NCBI GenBank assembly: GCA_963556255.1
Contig: OY744605.1
Coordinates: forward strand, 69,522,693 to 69,586,692
Direction of reading: 5' to 3'
Source of the DNA: Allolobophora icterica
Taxonomy: Eukaryota > Annelida > Clitellata > Crassiclitellata > Lumbricidae
Length of the DNA stretch: 64,000 nucleotides
The position numbers and the translations under genes were made by a program. The notes under the pieces were generated by a model. That model was not told the origin of the DNA. It made no database searches and saw nothing but the letters and a program-made list of their open reading frames with translations. Each line of letters begins with the position of its first letter. Positions within the stretch are counted from its first letter, which is position 1. Below are positions 14,201 to 27,029 of the stretch, piece by piece.

Positions 14201-14514
14201 CAGACGTTGACAAATTTCTGAACGACTACACGGCGCTCCGAACGAGTGCCCACCTGCGGAAAGTGAAAGCTGAAAAACTGGAAGAAATCGTGAAAGAGCA
14301 GACGCAACCACAGTCCATGTCTTCCCAGAACAGCTTTACAGCGCCGACTCCGAGTCGTGCGGCTCCTGTGGCACCATATCCCATGGGAGGAGTACAGAGC
14401 AATCGGTCACCTTACCCTGCCGCACAACCAAACAGCTGGGCACCGCAGATGCCCCCCTACCCATCAAATGGATCTTATCCAATGCCCAACCCGACCGCCT
14501 ACCTTCCACGATGA
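11250..14514 (+). CDS. VPS37B: VPS37-type ESCRT-I subunit (VPS37B/C-like)
   Basis: VPS37 is a subunit of ESCRT-I, which sorts ubiquitinated cargo into multivesicular endosomes and acts in abscission together with TSG101, VPS28 and MVB12. Four exons join in frame: 11250-11411, 11922-12093, 12996-13078 and 14170-14514, giving about 253 residues, close to vertebrate VPS37B/C. Residues about 20-175 form the Mod(r) domain: LNSQELQSLMDDNDRLNKLV, then LLASNKSIAEYNL, then SLDTTLALLQMEAAKAEEES, then VDKFLNDYTALRTSAHLRKV. The C-terminal 60 residues are Pro/Tyr/Ser-rich, as in VPS37B/C. The ATG follows an AG acceptor directly, so either the 5' UTR is spliced onto it or an upstream coding exon exists. 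The gene lies downstream of CLUH on the same strand. B versus C cannot be decided by eye. Confidence 0.9.
13227..13315 (+). repeat. tRNA-derived SINE head in VPS37 intron
   Basis: The stretch has the two internal RNA polymerase III boxes of a tRNA-like SINE head: a box-A-like GTGTAGCGGTATG and a box-B-like AGTTCGAATCT about 35 bases later. Layout and wording resemble the SINE at 53849-54091 (minus), whose head also begins GGGGCGTGGTGG. It lies in the intron between exons 3 and 4 of the VPS37 gene and has no clear tail. Confidence 0.55.
13519..14100. mobile_element. hAT-type MITE, perfect 8-bp duplication GATAGAGG
   Basis: The element begins CAGTGTGATTCTCGTTAACG and ends GAGAATCACACTG, a clear terminal inverted repeat. 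It is flanked by identical GATAGAGG at 13511-13518 and 14101-14108. The interior is built of TAACTATAAC and CGTTAACGATAACG words, and a second internal copy of the end motif (cagtgtgattttc) starts at 13867. No coding capacity is seen. It sits in the third VPS37 intron. A-rich relatives occur at 25930-26149 and 36308-37206. Confidence 0.85.
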
Positions 14515-15165
14515 GTGTGGTTCCATGCAACAGCGTCTGACAAGAACACAACGTCTCAATTTGTGAAGCTGATGTAAAATTTGAACTAAAACGTGTGTGA
14601 AATGAATTTCTAATTTCTAAAGATAAAAAGTAGTTTTACCAGGGTCCTAATTGGCACAACACTTGCACATTGAGTCAAAGTGTTTGCTGTGGTTGTGTAT
14701 TTTTTGCCAGCATTTAATTTAGATTTGTACAGTTTTAAGTGCTTTGGTAGGAATTTGAAGTTAACTAAATTACTGATAAGTTTGAAGGAGTCCTGCCGTG
14801 CAAGATTCCAACTGGCCCACCCACTGTAGATGGTTTTTGTATTTGTTAGATTGCAGAGATAATTAACTGGTGGTTTTGTTGCTTCAGTGAATTTATCAAT
14901 TTAGGTATTTGGATTTTGCTTTAAATGCTACAACTTTCATAGCCAAATTGTCCAAGTCAAAGAAAAATTGTCCAATTCAAGGAAATAAACTGTTTCCACT
15001 GGATGAATTTTCCATGTCATGTAGATCGGAGTTTTATTGCTGTCCGTTGCTTTCTTTCCACGGCTTAACATTATCATTGCCAAGCATGTCATTTATCTTG
15101 CAACCTTAAATCGAACAATTGAATTCTCTGTAAGGCATGTACTTTATCAAGGCCAATAAAATATT
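14515..15165 (+). other. VPS37 3' UTR with polyadenylation signal
   Basis: AT-rich sequence following the VPS37 stop codon. AATAAA occurs at 15155-15160, giving a plausible UTR of about 650 bases. No coding signal is seen. Confidence 0.5.
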
Positions 15166-15941
15166 CGTGATCTAGGTATGGCAATCAATACCCGAGGCAT
15201 TTTTTTATGATAGGTGAAATAGGTAAATTCCTAGACTTGTTCTGCTGCAAAATAATTTTTTGTACATAGTGCTCATGAATTTGTTTTGGGATGTCAAAAG
15301 ATTTTAATATTCAACGCTGGTCAGTACAGTTGTTACTTTGTACAATTTATGATTCGTTTCTGGATATGAAGTGAATCTTCCTGCAACAAATTCCAAACAA
15401 GGAATAAGGTTCAGCTGAAGTGCAAATGCACAGCAGTCCAATAACTGTAGTGGAATAAACTAGGATTCAAACTCTGGACAAAGATATATAATATATATAT
15501 ATACCAACAAAGATATATATATATATATATATATATATTACCTTATAATAAGCTCTGAATAATCACATAACCTGGAGAGTATGTTCACATGTGTATATTC
15601 CTACCAGTAATCTTTGGAGCCATCAAATAATCTGGTTTAAAATATTTTGGCAGAGTATGATTTAGGGAAGTGTATATTTACTTACATACCGTACTAGGGC
15701 AGCAGTCTTTGGAGGCATCGAATAATTTTCGGCTTCAAATATTTCTGTAGGTTTCTGCTAACATATTTCCAGCCAAAAATCATCTGATGCCTCTTACGCA
15801 ATTGATTATTTGTTGTCTTTATAAGAGGCAAAGTGAAAAGCACAAACTGATGTGTTGTGTCTGCACTTCAGCCAAAGAGCCACCAGCACTTGGGACAGTG
15901 TCTCTGATGCCACCGGTGATGGAAAAACTGAACAACCTATT

Positions 15942-15984
<43 letters not shown>

Positions 15985-17696
15985 AAATATGAACTAACCT
16001 ACAACTACACTCCATTGCTCAATGCACTAGCAAAATCATTTCCAGAGAAACAAAGCCGACGAGTGTTGCATAACTGACAGAGAAAGCACATTTTTCCACG
16101 AGACAGCACACGAATAAGTTAGCTTCAAACTGGTTAAGATTTCGCTTCTGTACGTCTGCAACTCTCTCCGATCCTTTTAAAAACTAAACAGTCGGCACAA
16201 AAATTGTGGCTAAATAACCTTGAAAACATCAGTGATTAAAATACTGTATAACTTGCTCGATTCTGGTTTATAATTCTACAAATACATTAAGTTCATCCGA
16301 GTAAAGTATCGTGGACCCTGACTCAGTGTAGGAGGCCTTGACAGAAGGCAAATGGCTTCATTTCTTGCAATCAGGAACAATAAAAACAGTGTCAAATCCA
16401 GTGGCCAAGCGGCTACCCAGACTTTGGTCTTGGTGTGACCTGTGCGCCCATTACATAAAGCTGCTCACTTAAATGCATTGGGCATTTTAAAAGCAAAGTT
16501 TCTCGCGGCAGAAAATACAGGTTTCTAGATCACTCGTACAAATGTCTGATGTCAAAGCACATTCAACATTGCCTACTGCCAGATAGCTTTGTCTAATCAT
16601 TTTAGAAGGCCACATTGCGGTATGGCTAAAGGCCACAGTAACTGTGCCTTGTTAGTTATTACAGTAGTTTTAAGTGTGTAGGAATAGTGTTACACTACAT
16701 AACAAAGCTTTCAATGAGTCAAAGTACACATGTTACTAATGTTCAGACTAGGACTATTCTGTTGAAATGTTATTTTTGTTGTTCATCGCTGTGATTGATT
16801 TCTAACACATGAGCAGACTCAGTGGAACAGCACTAGGTTTACAAGTTAGGTGGCAATCGAGCAAAGTTTGTATTACTGACTGTGCCTCAAACATTCATAT
16901 CTGGATTGGGATTTACAACTATATGCTATATCATATGTGGTGATCACATAAGATGTGTGAGTTGACAGGGAAGTAATAATCCCATCAAACCCATCCGGCT
17001 ATGGGCATGATGATACGTTTTCACTGGTTTGATTTTCAAACCTGGGTTAGCGTATGGAAGGACTCCTGTCACGAAACAAATAAAATGAAATGATGTGCAA
17101 AAAACTGCTAAAAGTTCCTCATGATAATGCCATGATTAATATCGCAGAAAACATGCATACTAGGGACCTATAACATAATAAGATCAGTTGGCAGGTACCA
17201 ACACCTTTTTGGCTGAATTGCAATTGTAAGGTAATGTAATCATACAATAATGTAATGGGACTCATTGATGGATAGCAGGAGAAAAGCAGGCAAAGCCCAA
17301 AGTGACTGGGATAAATAATACAAGTAACTGCCAGTTACTGATGGGAGGGCAAGCATAAAACAAACATGGAAGGGTAACAATAGAAATGTTGGAAGTAAAA
17401 GCTTCAAGATAACTGGCACACATGCCGAAAGCAAGCCCCCTTGGACTGAAAGCTTGTGATATGAAACCCAACATACCCGTACACGTAAAAGGCTATTTTG
17501 CATCCCTGACTTTTCTAAAACCATTAACGAAAATAGGCATTGATTAAACTGTAAGACCTCGGTCGAGTTGGACTAATACGCATTTTTGTGGCCAACTCTT
17601 AAGTAAGTAAATCTGAAAATATCGTCACGACAAAATGCTTGCAGCACAAACTCTAAAGACCTTGAAGAAACCCACAAAGAATCGATACAAACATCG
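15166..17696. other. region between VPS37 and the phosphatase stop codon
   Basis: Convergent intergenic DNA and probably the 3' UTR of the minus-strand phosphatase. It contains TA-rich microsatellites (about 15486-15540) and a CA repeat (15944-15980). I see no reading frame with family resemblance. The 17240-17524 minus frame is hydrophobic but unrecognised. Confidence 0.45.
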
Positions 17697-20600
17697 CTAC
17701 CAGTGAGTGGACAGGTTCATCGCCTGCGTTGTTTCGATCGGCTTGTTCGACTCAAAGATGGCCGCCCAGTCTTCGACTTCAACGGCAATCGTCCAGCGGT
17801 CCTTGTTGGTGGAGCGCAGGCCTCCGCAGCTTGGGCGCTGTGGGGGGCTGCGTGCTCCGAGCCCGGTCAGCATCTTTAGCAGATGACTGGACGTCTGGCT
17901 CAGGCTACGACACGACTCGCGGAACGAGATGTCGAGCTGTTTTCGGTCAGCGCTGATGCTGTGCACACATGGAGGAGTCGCAGTCTTGAGCTTGTCACGA
18001 CTTGGTCGACGGTTCTCCTTCCGGCTGGTGCGCCGTCGACGCGAGCGGTGTGGCACGTCACGGATCCCGACGAACGAGCGTGCACTCGCGTCGCTCTGAC
18101 GCTGCGAGTCTTCAAGCGAGATCGAGTCGTCAGAGCCATGGCTTTTCAACTCGGCCTGGTTTGACGGTGGACTTAAGTCATAGCCAGTAGCTCCGAAGTC
18201 CAGCTCGCCGTTTGTGTCATCTGAAGAGTGGATCTTCAATGGATCAAGGACATTCTTGGTGCTGTCGCCAGATAAGGCGCGAACGTCGCCGCTGCTGTCC
18301 GCCTCGCTGCTGTCATTTTCGAGGATGTTCTTCATCATTCCTGGTGAATCATCACTAGTACATTCAACAGCCAATGCCAGTTGGCTCTTCTCCGTGTTTT
18401 CATTAACGCTTCCACGAGAAGGGCCGCCCAAACTTGATGCATCTCCACCTGGCGTTTTTCCAGTCGTTCCTTGTCCATCCCCATCGCTCTTTCCACCACC
18501 ATCCCCATGTTTTCCACCTGCAGCATGTTCCTTCATGAGCCCTTCTCGTGACTCTGACACCAAAGTGATGCCATCTTTAAAAAATATGATGACGACAGTT
18601 ATGTTATCACTCGAACCTTTTTCTCTGGCAACCTCCGTCAGCATCTGGGCAACATCCTTCTTGTTTGTGCCACTCCTGGATAGGAATTGCTGGACCTCTT
18701 CAACTAGGTCAGATGGCTGTAGAGCATCCCAGAGACCGTCGCAGGCCAGGACAAGGTATTCATCTGTTGGTTGACATTCAAAAGATTCCACATCCGGATC
18801 TGCGCTGATAAAAGGCTTGAAGCTGGCATCACCTAACATTGTAAATTCGAAAGAACATGGCTCAACAAAACGGGACACTATATATCAGAGGTTCTTAACC
18901 TTTTTTGGCACGCGACACACCTAAACTTGCAACCAAATTTCGCGGCACACCATGCAATCGTCATATATGAATATTGTTAAAAATGTTAAAGTTAAACTAG
19001 TTATTTATTTAAAATTTTAAATTTTTATCATTTTAATGAATGAAGATGTTCACATTGAATCCTTTATAGTTTCTACATTAACTTAGCAGTTAATGGGATT
19101 TTTGCTCCTGGATTTTTCTTTGGATCATATTAAAACGAGGATCCACAATATTTCAAGTAGTCATCGTTCCACTTGTGCACAACAGATATCTTCTTTTTCA
19201 TGTTTTTCTTCGTTGGTTTACTAAAACTAGCAGTGGCAGCAGCATCGTTTTTGTATTCACTACTGTTGGTGCTAGAATCCGTCTCATTGCTACCAAAATC
19301 TGATTTCACATCATCAGTTGTAGATTTGCACAATTTTTGTTTTATTCTGATAAATTTGTCCATCTCGAGTATTACAGTAATGTGTAAAAGTTTAATTCGG
19401 CGCGGTCCCAAACGTGTATACTGTATAAGGTAAACATCGTGGCCATCCCAGATTGCGATATAATAGAATAGATAATGTAGGGTGCTACGAATTCTCACAG
19501 CCTACGTCCGCTACAGCAAGTAAGTGTAATGCAAGAATGACAGAGGTAGGCTGTGAGGATTCACGACACCAATTTTTTGCGACACACCACGTTTACGCGA
19601 CACACTGCCGGTCGATTCACGACACACTAGCGACACACCTGTTAAGAACCTCTGCTATATAATATGAATTCTGATCTACTCTGTAAAATTTTATAGTGCC
19701 GTTAACATAAGGCACATTGCATCTGAAGCTAAAATTGCAGGCTTCTAGTTACAAGAAGTAAGCTAATGAATGGTAGAGTAAAGAAAATTAGCAGTTGTGT
19801 AGGAGAAACTGACTGGTGAGCAAATAAATTGTGATGCTACCTATGGCTCGAGAAACGGATAGGTTGCCATTAACACGCCAGGCTCCGAACCAGACGACAT
19901 AGCCACCAAGCGCCTCGATCCTCTTTTTTTCATCCTTCAGAGAAAACAATAACAATAATAACTATACAATACCATATGAATATGGTCTTGCTTATATGCG
20001 TCAAATACAATTTCAGGATAACTACCACAAAATGTCTGTCTGTCCATTTTACTTCTGTTCACCTTTCTTCTATCTATTTGTCTTTGTCTATATATCTGTC
20101 TTTCTTGTCTGTCTGTCTGTCCGTCTGTCTGTCTGTCTGTTCTGCAAAAGAAGTTTGAAAGTGAGTATGCTTTCAATCTATCCCTACTGGATTTTTGGCA
20201 ATTGGATATTTGCCCATTTGTTACCATCATTGCATTCATCGATAATGTAAGAACATTTGGCGATATGTGAAATGTATTTCGTAAATCCAAGCAGAAACAA
20301 CAACCAAAATACTGACATCTCGTTCGGGTTTGTGTGGCTTCATAAGTTCAATTGGTTTCCCATCGCGGACCAGCACTGCCTGTGAGTCGCCAAGCCAAGC
20401 TATGTGAAACTTCTTTTCCTCAATAATGGCACAGACTGCGGTCGATCCACTCATAATATTCTAGAAACAGAAATACGCAGAAGCCTTCGTACAACATGCT
20501 TCCTTGTAACACAAATTTTGATGTAAAACAGTGTGACGCAATATTTTTTTGTACTCGGACCAGTTTCACAGCAATACGCCCATAGGAAGAGACCACCATG

Positions 20601-23600
20601 AGTAAGATTAATTGACACAAGCTTTAAGAACCCTGGCAAGACCCTATGATTACTGTTTTAACCCACAGGATTGTCTTCATGGGCATAATGAAAAAATTCT
20701 GTTAGGGAGACCTGTTTGATCTGGAATGGCTGGCTAGCCGGTGCTCATGTCCGGATCAATGAAGGTGCCGTGCAAAACGCTAAATGGCCACATATACACA
20801 CACTGAAACAGGAATGAAGTCTCTAATTTGTTTTATTATTATTATCATCATTACCATTATTATAATTATTTTCATCATTATTATTACTACTACTACTATT
20901 GTTGTTTATAATAATAATAATAATCTTTTCTTTATTTAAGCGCCTGCTAACCGCACTGCGCTGTACAGTGAACATACATATAGTAGAAACGGCAGCCACG
21001 CAGGGCGCCTTACATACATGTATACAGTAGAAGCACATGATAACAGTTTTACAGGAGTCGAATAGAACTGTTTATACGGCTGCCACAGGGCGCCAATCAC
21101 GGCCTACTATTCATTTAACCACCGCCGCCACCTAGCGAGTGGAAGGCTGAATAAACCTTACGGGCTTTACGGGATTCGATCTTGGTACCTACTGCTCTTC
21201 ACGCCAGTGAAGAGCAGTAGGTAGAAACTACGGCATTACCACAACGGTGATCAGATTAGATTCTATCGACATACCTCTCGTTCAGCATGCTGCACAAAGA
21301 GTTCATCTGTTTTAACAAAGGCGTTCTTTATCGACTGTATAGTGACACCATCCTTGCCACCTCGCAGTTGGGCAGCCAGGTGGCAGTGAAGGTGCATGGC
21401 GGCATACTTGGCCGCCTCGACACCTCCATGGCCATCGTAAACAGCGTAGAATTTCAGGCTGTTGTTCGGCTCCTGTGAAACAAAGCACAGCAGATCATGA
21501 ATTTAAGATAATAACTTCTAGAAAGACTGTTTGAAGAGGATTTTAAAAGGTATTAAACTGCATGGTAGCGGTTTGAGATGTTCTTGAAATGCATCATATA
21601 AACACTACAGCTGCTAAATGCACACAGATGCTGGGACAAATCCAGAGGCCAATCCGTTCCTATATCCCTACCTGCGTTAGTTTGTGGGCAAGTTGAATAA
21701 GCTTATGGCTACAGGTTACTACATTCAGGGAAACTATAACTAGTCTTAAAAGAACTGGGAAACTAAAGAAAAGGTCGTCAAGAAGACATCTGTCCTAACC
21801 CCGCTTTCACACTTTTAAGTTTCCCACTACATGTCTAGTGGTTAGCTTCCTGGACAGTCAACCAATACTCTCTCTAAGCTGTGCACCTGCACACTAGGTT
21901 TGCTGTTCCATGCATTGCAAAAATGCAACAAAGATGCATCAAAAAAACTTTCTGTGCAACAAGGTCAGAAACCTGCACTGGATTTCAACTTAGAGGGAAG
22001 ACTGCTGTCAACCCAGGGGATAAAAATCCCTCTCAGGACAGAAAGATATTCGAAGATTTCTGCTCCAATAGTGGCCCTAGTGAACCTATAAAATAAGAAC
22101 ACTGACCATACAGTAATGTTTATTTTTTTATTCATTTTTTTTTAAGAACACTGACCATACAGTAATACTGACGTCAATCATTGTTGATATGACATCGTTA
22201 AATAAATGTTACAAACCATACAGTAATGTACACACACATACCTGCAAGCCAGAGAGTTCACTAAGGTAAGGCATGATAACATGTTGGTCTTCCATTTTTC
22301 GCCGAGTGTTTTTGATGGCATGTTCTGACACCAGAGGGACATCGCATTTTTGTGCTTTAGTAACGGCAGAAGGCAGTTCAGCCTTCCATTTCGAGCACAC
22401 CTCCTTCGTTACACGAATCACCTCCTGGGCAAGTTGGCTTGCATCAATTCCATCTGAACAACAAATACCATGCTTATTATTTACTCAATTATTAATTTTA
22501 GTTATTTTTTTAATTATTTGCTTACATTCAAGCTAACTGATCCTGACCAACACATACAAATAAATTCTTAACAATTTGGTAGCTATGATGAGTTCGGTGA
22601 ATTTTGACCAATACTAGTTAACATAAATTCTTCTTAAATATAGACATGTTATGCAATTATTCCTTAATTAAATACTGTGAGGCACTAACAAGCATTCTAT
22701 AAATATTCAGACACAATACATCAATACAAACATACATAATACATCGAAACATACATAGGTATGTGAACATGAATGTACATTGTACATGCATACATAAATA
22801 CATCCAAACATATATATATATTCAAATATATATATATCCATATATATACATGCATACTTATACAAATACTTAAAAGGCACTATATATTTAGATACAGACA
22901 AACATAAATGCTACCAACCAAACACAGCGTCTTGAGCAACTGAGGCATTGCTGTCCTTTTTAACATCAGTATGTTGTGTATCAGTTGATCCAAGCTTTGA
23001 ATCAAGCTTTGAATCAAGCTTTGAATCAAGCTTTGAATCAAGCTTTGAATCAAGCTTTGAATCAAGCGGCTTCTTCCGTAGTTTGCTCAACGACTCCTGA
23101 CGAACCTTGTTCACAACTTCGTGCGAGATATGATGGGCAAGCAACAATGGACAGTTGTGTTTTCTAAAAATAGGAACACACAGATTGGCATACATTTCAA
23201 GTAGGCACACACTTGTCAGCTTACGTACTATACCATCCCATGTAGTATACATTAACAACCTATATAATATATATAGCATTACCACCCATATGATATACTT
23301 AATACATTACCACCATCATACCTTGCCACCTTGTACACCTTACCATCTGAAATACCTTACTCCTGAAAGACGGTAAATGGCTGCTCAACTGTGAACAAGA
23401 AACATAGCTACAGGTGCTAAATAAAGACATCATTCCTCTAACTGATGGTATAAATGGATTAACTGTTTCTTGTCACTGAACACTTTAACGACGTGAGTGC
23501 ACTAAAAGTGAATGGGAAACCAATGCAGCTCATCATTAAACTGTTAAGGCAAATAAGCAATTGTATGTAAGATTTAATAAGGCAACAGTGGCTGATTGCT

Positions 23601-25738
23601 GATGAAGCTGCCTGTAATTTCTGGCTCCAGGGTTTGAATTCTGGTGTTTCATGTGAAATGCCGATTCTCTGTCCAGCCTTATAACGTGTAGAGAAAGGCT
23701 GGACTGCTGTTACTTTTGTGCTTCAGTCAACATATCCTTCAACTGCAGGACCATGTCTCTGCTGAAAAAGAATGGTGATCTAACCAACTTAACTGCCATG
23801 CATCAATTTAAGATTATGTTAATGTTTTAGGTTTTTGGATGCGGGGAATAATTAACATAACACTGTCCTCACACAGTTCATTAAAACTGATGTAACTGTT
23901 AAAACTAACTTGAAATTCATTATAGGAAATTAGGTGACCCTCTGAGCAGAACTTGGTGTCGTGTTGACCTCAGCTCTTACAGCCTAGTACAATTTTGCTT
24001 TGATTGACTATAATATTGATCATTATTTGATGCTGAATAAAAATATAACCTGGAAACTTCTATAGGATTATTATAATGCACAAAATATCAATCAATGGTC
24101 TCTTCTAAAGAAAACTGGTAATGTAATAAAGAGCCAATTACAATTACCTAACACTACTCTGCAAACCCTACAGTAAAAACATGGATGTTTTACCAGGAAG
24201 GACAGTATCATCAGAAATGTTTAATTTGCAAGTTAGCAAATGTGTGGTTTTGTATGTCGGACTTTGAACACTCTCCCGCAGACTCCAAAGCAGACTGTTT
24301 CGGACGTGGCCTTTCAAAGCCTTTCTGAATAGTAAATACCTCAGCTGCACACTGCTCATCAAAAAGCACAACCCTTAGGGAAGTTGCATTAACATAAAGC
24401 TTCCAAGTCCCACATCTCTTTGACTTTTGTCCCTTGACAAGCGCAGCATGAATCCAAAGGTCCTGGACAAGTGGCCTGTGCATCACAGAACTTGTTTACT
24501 TCCACACATATATATGCCTCTACCAAATTCCACCACTTACAACAACTTGTCCACGGTTGTTACTCAGAGTTTACTCAGCACACTCAAACCCACAGTCATT
24601 GCATGTATACAGACCAAGTGTGCTGCTACTGAACAGATCACTGTGTCTCACAAAAGTGCAGGGTACCTCACATAACCTTGGGTTGGAGGTTCTCAAAAAA
24701 GACTGAGAAAGGTGCTTGCAAGAGGAAGGGGTTTAGGTTTCAGGTTGTTCTAAGTTTTAAAACAGCCTAAAACCCCTATGAAAGTCACAAATTAGGTTCT
24801 TAGGTTTTTATTTAGGTATAAATGAGAACAAAAGACAATCTGATTTTAGTTTTCTATTTTGTTGTTGTTGAAGATATTGTAATTAATTAACATTGTGTGC
24901 AGCTATTGCAATTTTTAAACAAATCATTCTACACCAGCTTGCACCATGGCACTGAACTCAGAGTTAAATATTCTATAAACTGCCATATTTGGTTTAAGTC
25001 ATCTGGAAATTGGAAAACATAGCAAAACCTCAAAACCAAAATGCTTATATTAAGAAACTTGGCTCTTTGCATCCATGGGCATATATAATAAGAAATGAAT
25101 TACACTTTTTAATGTTCACAAAATAGTCTGAGGTATTGTCCAAAAACTATGGGAGCAAAGGCTGCATGGCTTTTATACATTAAATTTTTTACACTCTCAC
25201 GGCACTGAGGTGTTGCAAAACTTTGTTGATTATCCCTCCCTAATGATTCGCATGACCTCGTTTCTACTACGGTGGACTCGTGCAGCCTTCTGGATCTACT
25301 CATTTTACAGCATTCGAAAAGATATGCGCAAGCAGATAACACAGACTGCCCTTGTTCTTAATTATTACGAAATTGAAAGTAAAACCGTCTTTGCTACGCT
25401 TTCGACGCAAACCTGCTGGTCATAGTGTGCACTTTCGTTTTTTTATATCAATCATCGTGTATCGCCAGTTTTACACTGGCGCCACAGAAATTTAAAGATA
25501 ATTGAAAACATACTGTCGCATTCATCGATGCATTCGTTGGTGTTGTAAAAGTTAGGAATTAAAGGGTTGATTTTTACCGAGGAATAGCTAGGTACTGCAA
25601 ACACAAGTCGATGCATTCGCCTTCCACTTCCTCGTCCGCAACTTGGGGTAGGAGCCGTTCAGAAAACTTCTCCTCTTCGCCTTTTACGGTTTCTTCATTT
25701 CGACGGCAGAAATCCTCAAGAAACGCGCTATCAGCCAT
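17697..25738 (-). CDS. PPM1F: PP2C-family Ser/Thr phosphatase, PPM1E/PPM1F (POPX) type
   Basis: This is a metal-dependent PP2C phosphatase; the POPX members dephosphorylate PAK and CaM kinases in the cytosol or nucleus. Seven exons join in frame (minus strand): 25578-25738, 22919-23163, 22242-22453, 21275-21472, 20317-20460, 19841-19934 and 17697-18832, giving about 729 residues. The start is ATG at 25736-25738 ([11 protein letters not shown]). Exon 1 carries [15 protein letters not shown], the N-terminal motif of this subfamily. PP2C motifs are complete: [80 protein letters not shown] and GSSDNITVV, with the acidic metal ligands present. After the domain (about residue 440) comes a 290-residue Ser/Asp/Arg-rich tail. 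Exon 2 has an in-frame 12-bp repeat. Its 3' donor must be GTTGGT after 22919 to keep phase, which is weaker than usual. PPM1E versus PPM1F is not resolved. Confidence 0.9.
18886..19654 (-). mobile_element. hAT deletion derivative keeping the transposase N-terminus
   Basis: The left end CAGAGGTTCTTAACC and the right end GTTAAGAACCTCTG are inverted repeats. Flanks CTATATAT (18878-18885) and CTATATAA (19655-19662) agree at 7 of 8 bases. Subterminal CGACACACC words repeat near both ends. A minus-strand frame at 19130-19498 contains [14 protein letters not shown] and, after a Ser-rich stretch, a Lys-rich segment leading to YLKYCGSSF. This looks like the N-terminus of ZBED/SCAND3-like hAT transposases (inference by eye). 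The catalytic part is missing. It sits in the intron before the last phosphatase exon. Confidence 0.75.
20905..21215 (-). repeat. SINE-like repeat, copy 1 of a family
   Basis: Read on the minus strand, a segment with a box-B-like GATCGAATCCC is followed by GGCGCCCTGTGGCAGCCGTA and ends in a TTATTATTA-type tail. A relative lies at 38436-38690 in the same orientation, sharing cacgccagtg, the tacctactgc word, ggcgcc.atcacg and the adjoining AT-rich triplet tail. It is in a phosphatase intron. A direct word ctactgctcttcac and its inverted copy flank 21188-21230. Confidence 0.5.
21863..22004. mobile_element. short hAT-type MITE in a phosphatase intron
   Basis: The left end CAATACTCTCTCTAAG and the right end CTTAGAGGGAAGACTG form imperfect inverted repeats. 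Flanking CAGTCAAC (21855-21862) and CTGTCAAC (22005-22012) agree at 7 of 8 bases, consistent with an aged hAT target duplication. The element is 142 bp and non-coding. Confidence 0.6.
22990..23065 (-). repeat. in-frame 12-bp coding repeat (SKLD)n in the phosphatase
   Basis: Within exon 2 of the PPM1E/F gene a 12-base unit, gattcaaagctt on the coding strand, is repeated about six times. It encodes (LDSK)n just before GSTDTQHTD. The unit is a multiple of three, so copy-number change would keep the frame. It lies in the linker between the N-terminal motif and the catalytic domain. Confidence 0.85.
23164..25577 (-). other. first intron of the phosphatase gene
   Basis: A 2.4-kb intron between the start exon and the SKLD exon. 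The open frame at 24211-24486 (minus) has no family resemblance. No clear inverted-repeat element was seen. Confidence 0.5.
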
Positions 25739-27029
25739 TTCACGAAAATCTAACACTTTTGATCCGACACTTTCTTGTCAACAAAATTGCTGCCAGCTGA
25801 ACGCAAACTCTCGTGACGCTTGGACTTTGCTACACATGTTTTGATGACGTCATGCGTCTTCCTCTGAAGGCTGCATTCTACTGGGTCAGAAAACTCGTGA
25901 TAGCACAGTATAAATAATACTGTGGTGATAGCGTTGTTTTCGTTAACGGTAACGAAAACGAAAACCTTCGTTAACGAAAACTTAAGGTTTTAGTTAACTA
26001 AAACTATAACGAAAACGAAAACTTATACAAAAACGATAATGAAATTAAAACTAAAACTAGCGGAACCCACGAAAACGATAACTGAAATTAAAACAGTCAA
26101 AACTAATAATAACGAAAACATAAAAACTAAAACGCCCAACGAAAACCTAAGGGGCAGGAAGCAATATGTTTTATATAACGGACATGCCACAGTAGGCCTA
26201 TAAATATTTAATTATTTATACTGTGGACATGCCTCGCCCATGCTGGAAGTTAAGTGTGGCGTCCCACGTCCAGGGCTCTATATTGGGTCCACTACTATTA
26301 TATTCCTGGTAGGCCTATGCATGTATACGTAAATGACTTATCACATGCTTCAACAACACTTCAGTTTCTCATGTTTGCAGATGACACCAGTTTATTTATG
26401 TCTAACAAATCACTAGGCCTATAGTTGAACTATAGTTAGTAGCCTAAGTTAAATAGTGAACTGCTGAAGGAAATAACTGGCTTAAAGCAAATAAACTGTC
26501 CCTAAATCTTACCAAAACAAATTACATTATATTTTGTTCCAAGGGAAATAAAGCTTTTAAACACGACTTTAATCTTACTATCAACATAGATAAACAGAGT
26601 ATAAGTAGAGTGGCTTCGTGCAAATTTCTGGGAGTATACATAGACGAGCTCTTGTCATGGAAAGTCCATATAAACGAAATATCAAAGAAGTTGGCTAAAA
26701 ATGTTGGCATAATTTCTCGCATACGGCACCTTTTGCCGAAACATTCACTTGTAAACCTATATTATTCGTTAATAGACCCATAGCCTACCTCTCCTATTGC
26801 AACCTTGTATGGGCATCTACCTATACCACACTCGTTTGACTTGCTTGATGCTACTGCAGAATAGAGCCCTGCGCCGACGTCATAGTGTCGGCGGCGGCGC
26901 GCCGGTCATTTTTGGTCGGCGGCGGCGGCGCGCCGACGGACAAAAATCGGCGGCGGCGGCGCCCACAAAATGTCGGCGTCGGCGCGGCGCGGCGCGGCGC
27001 GGCGTGCCCTAGTCAGAAACATGAGTTAC

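Noticed and set aside
24211..24486. 91-codon minus-strand frame in the first phosphatase intron
   Set aside because: Same strand as the gene but no homology, and adding it would not fit the phases of the neighbouring exons.
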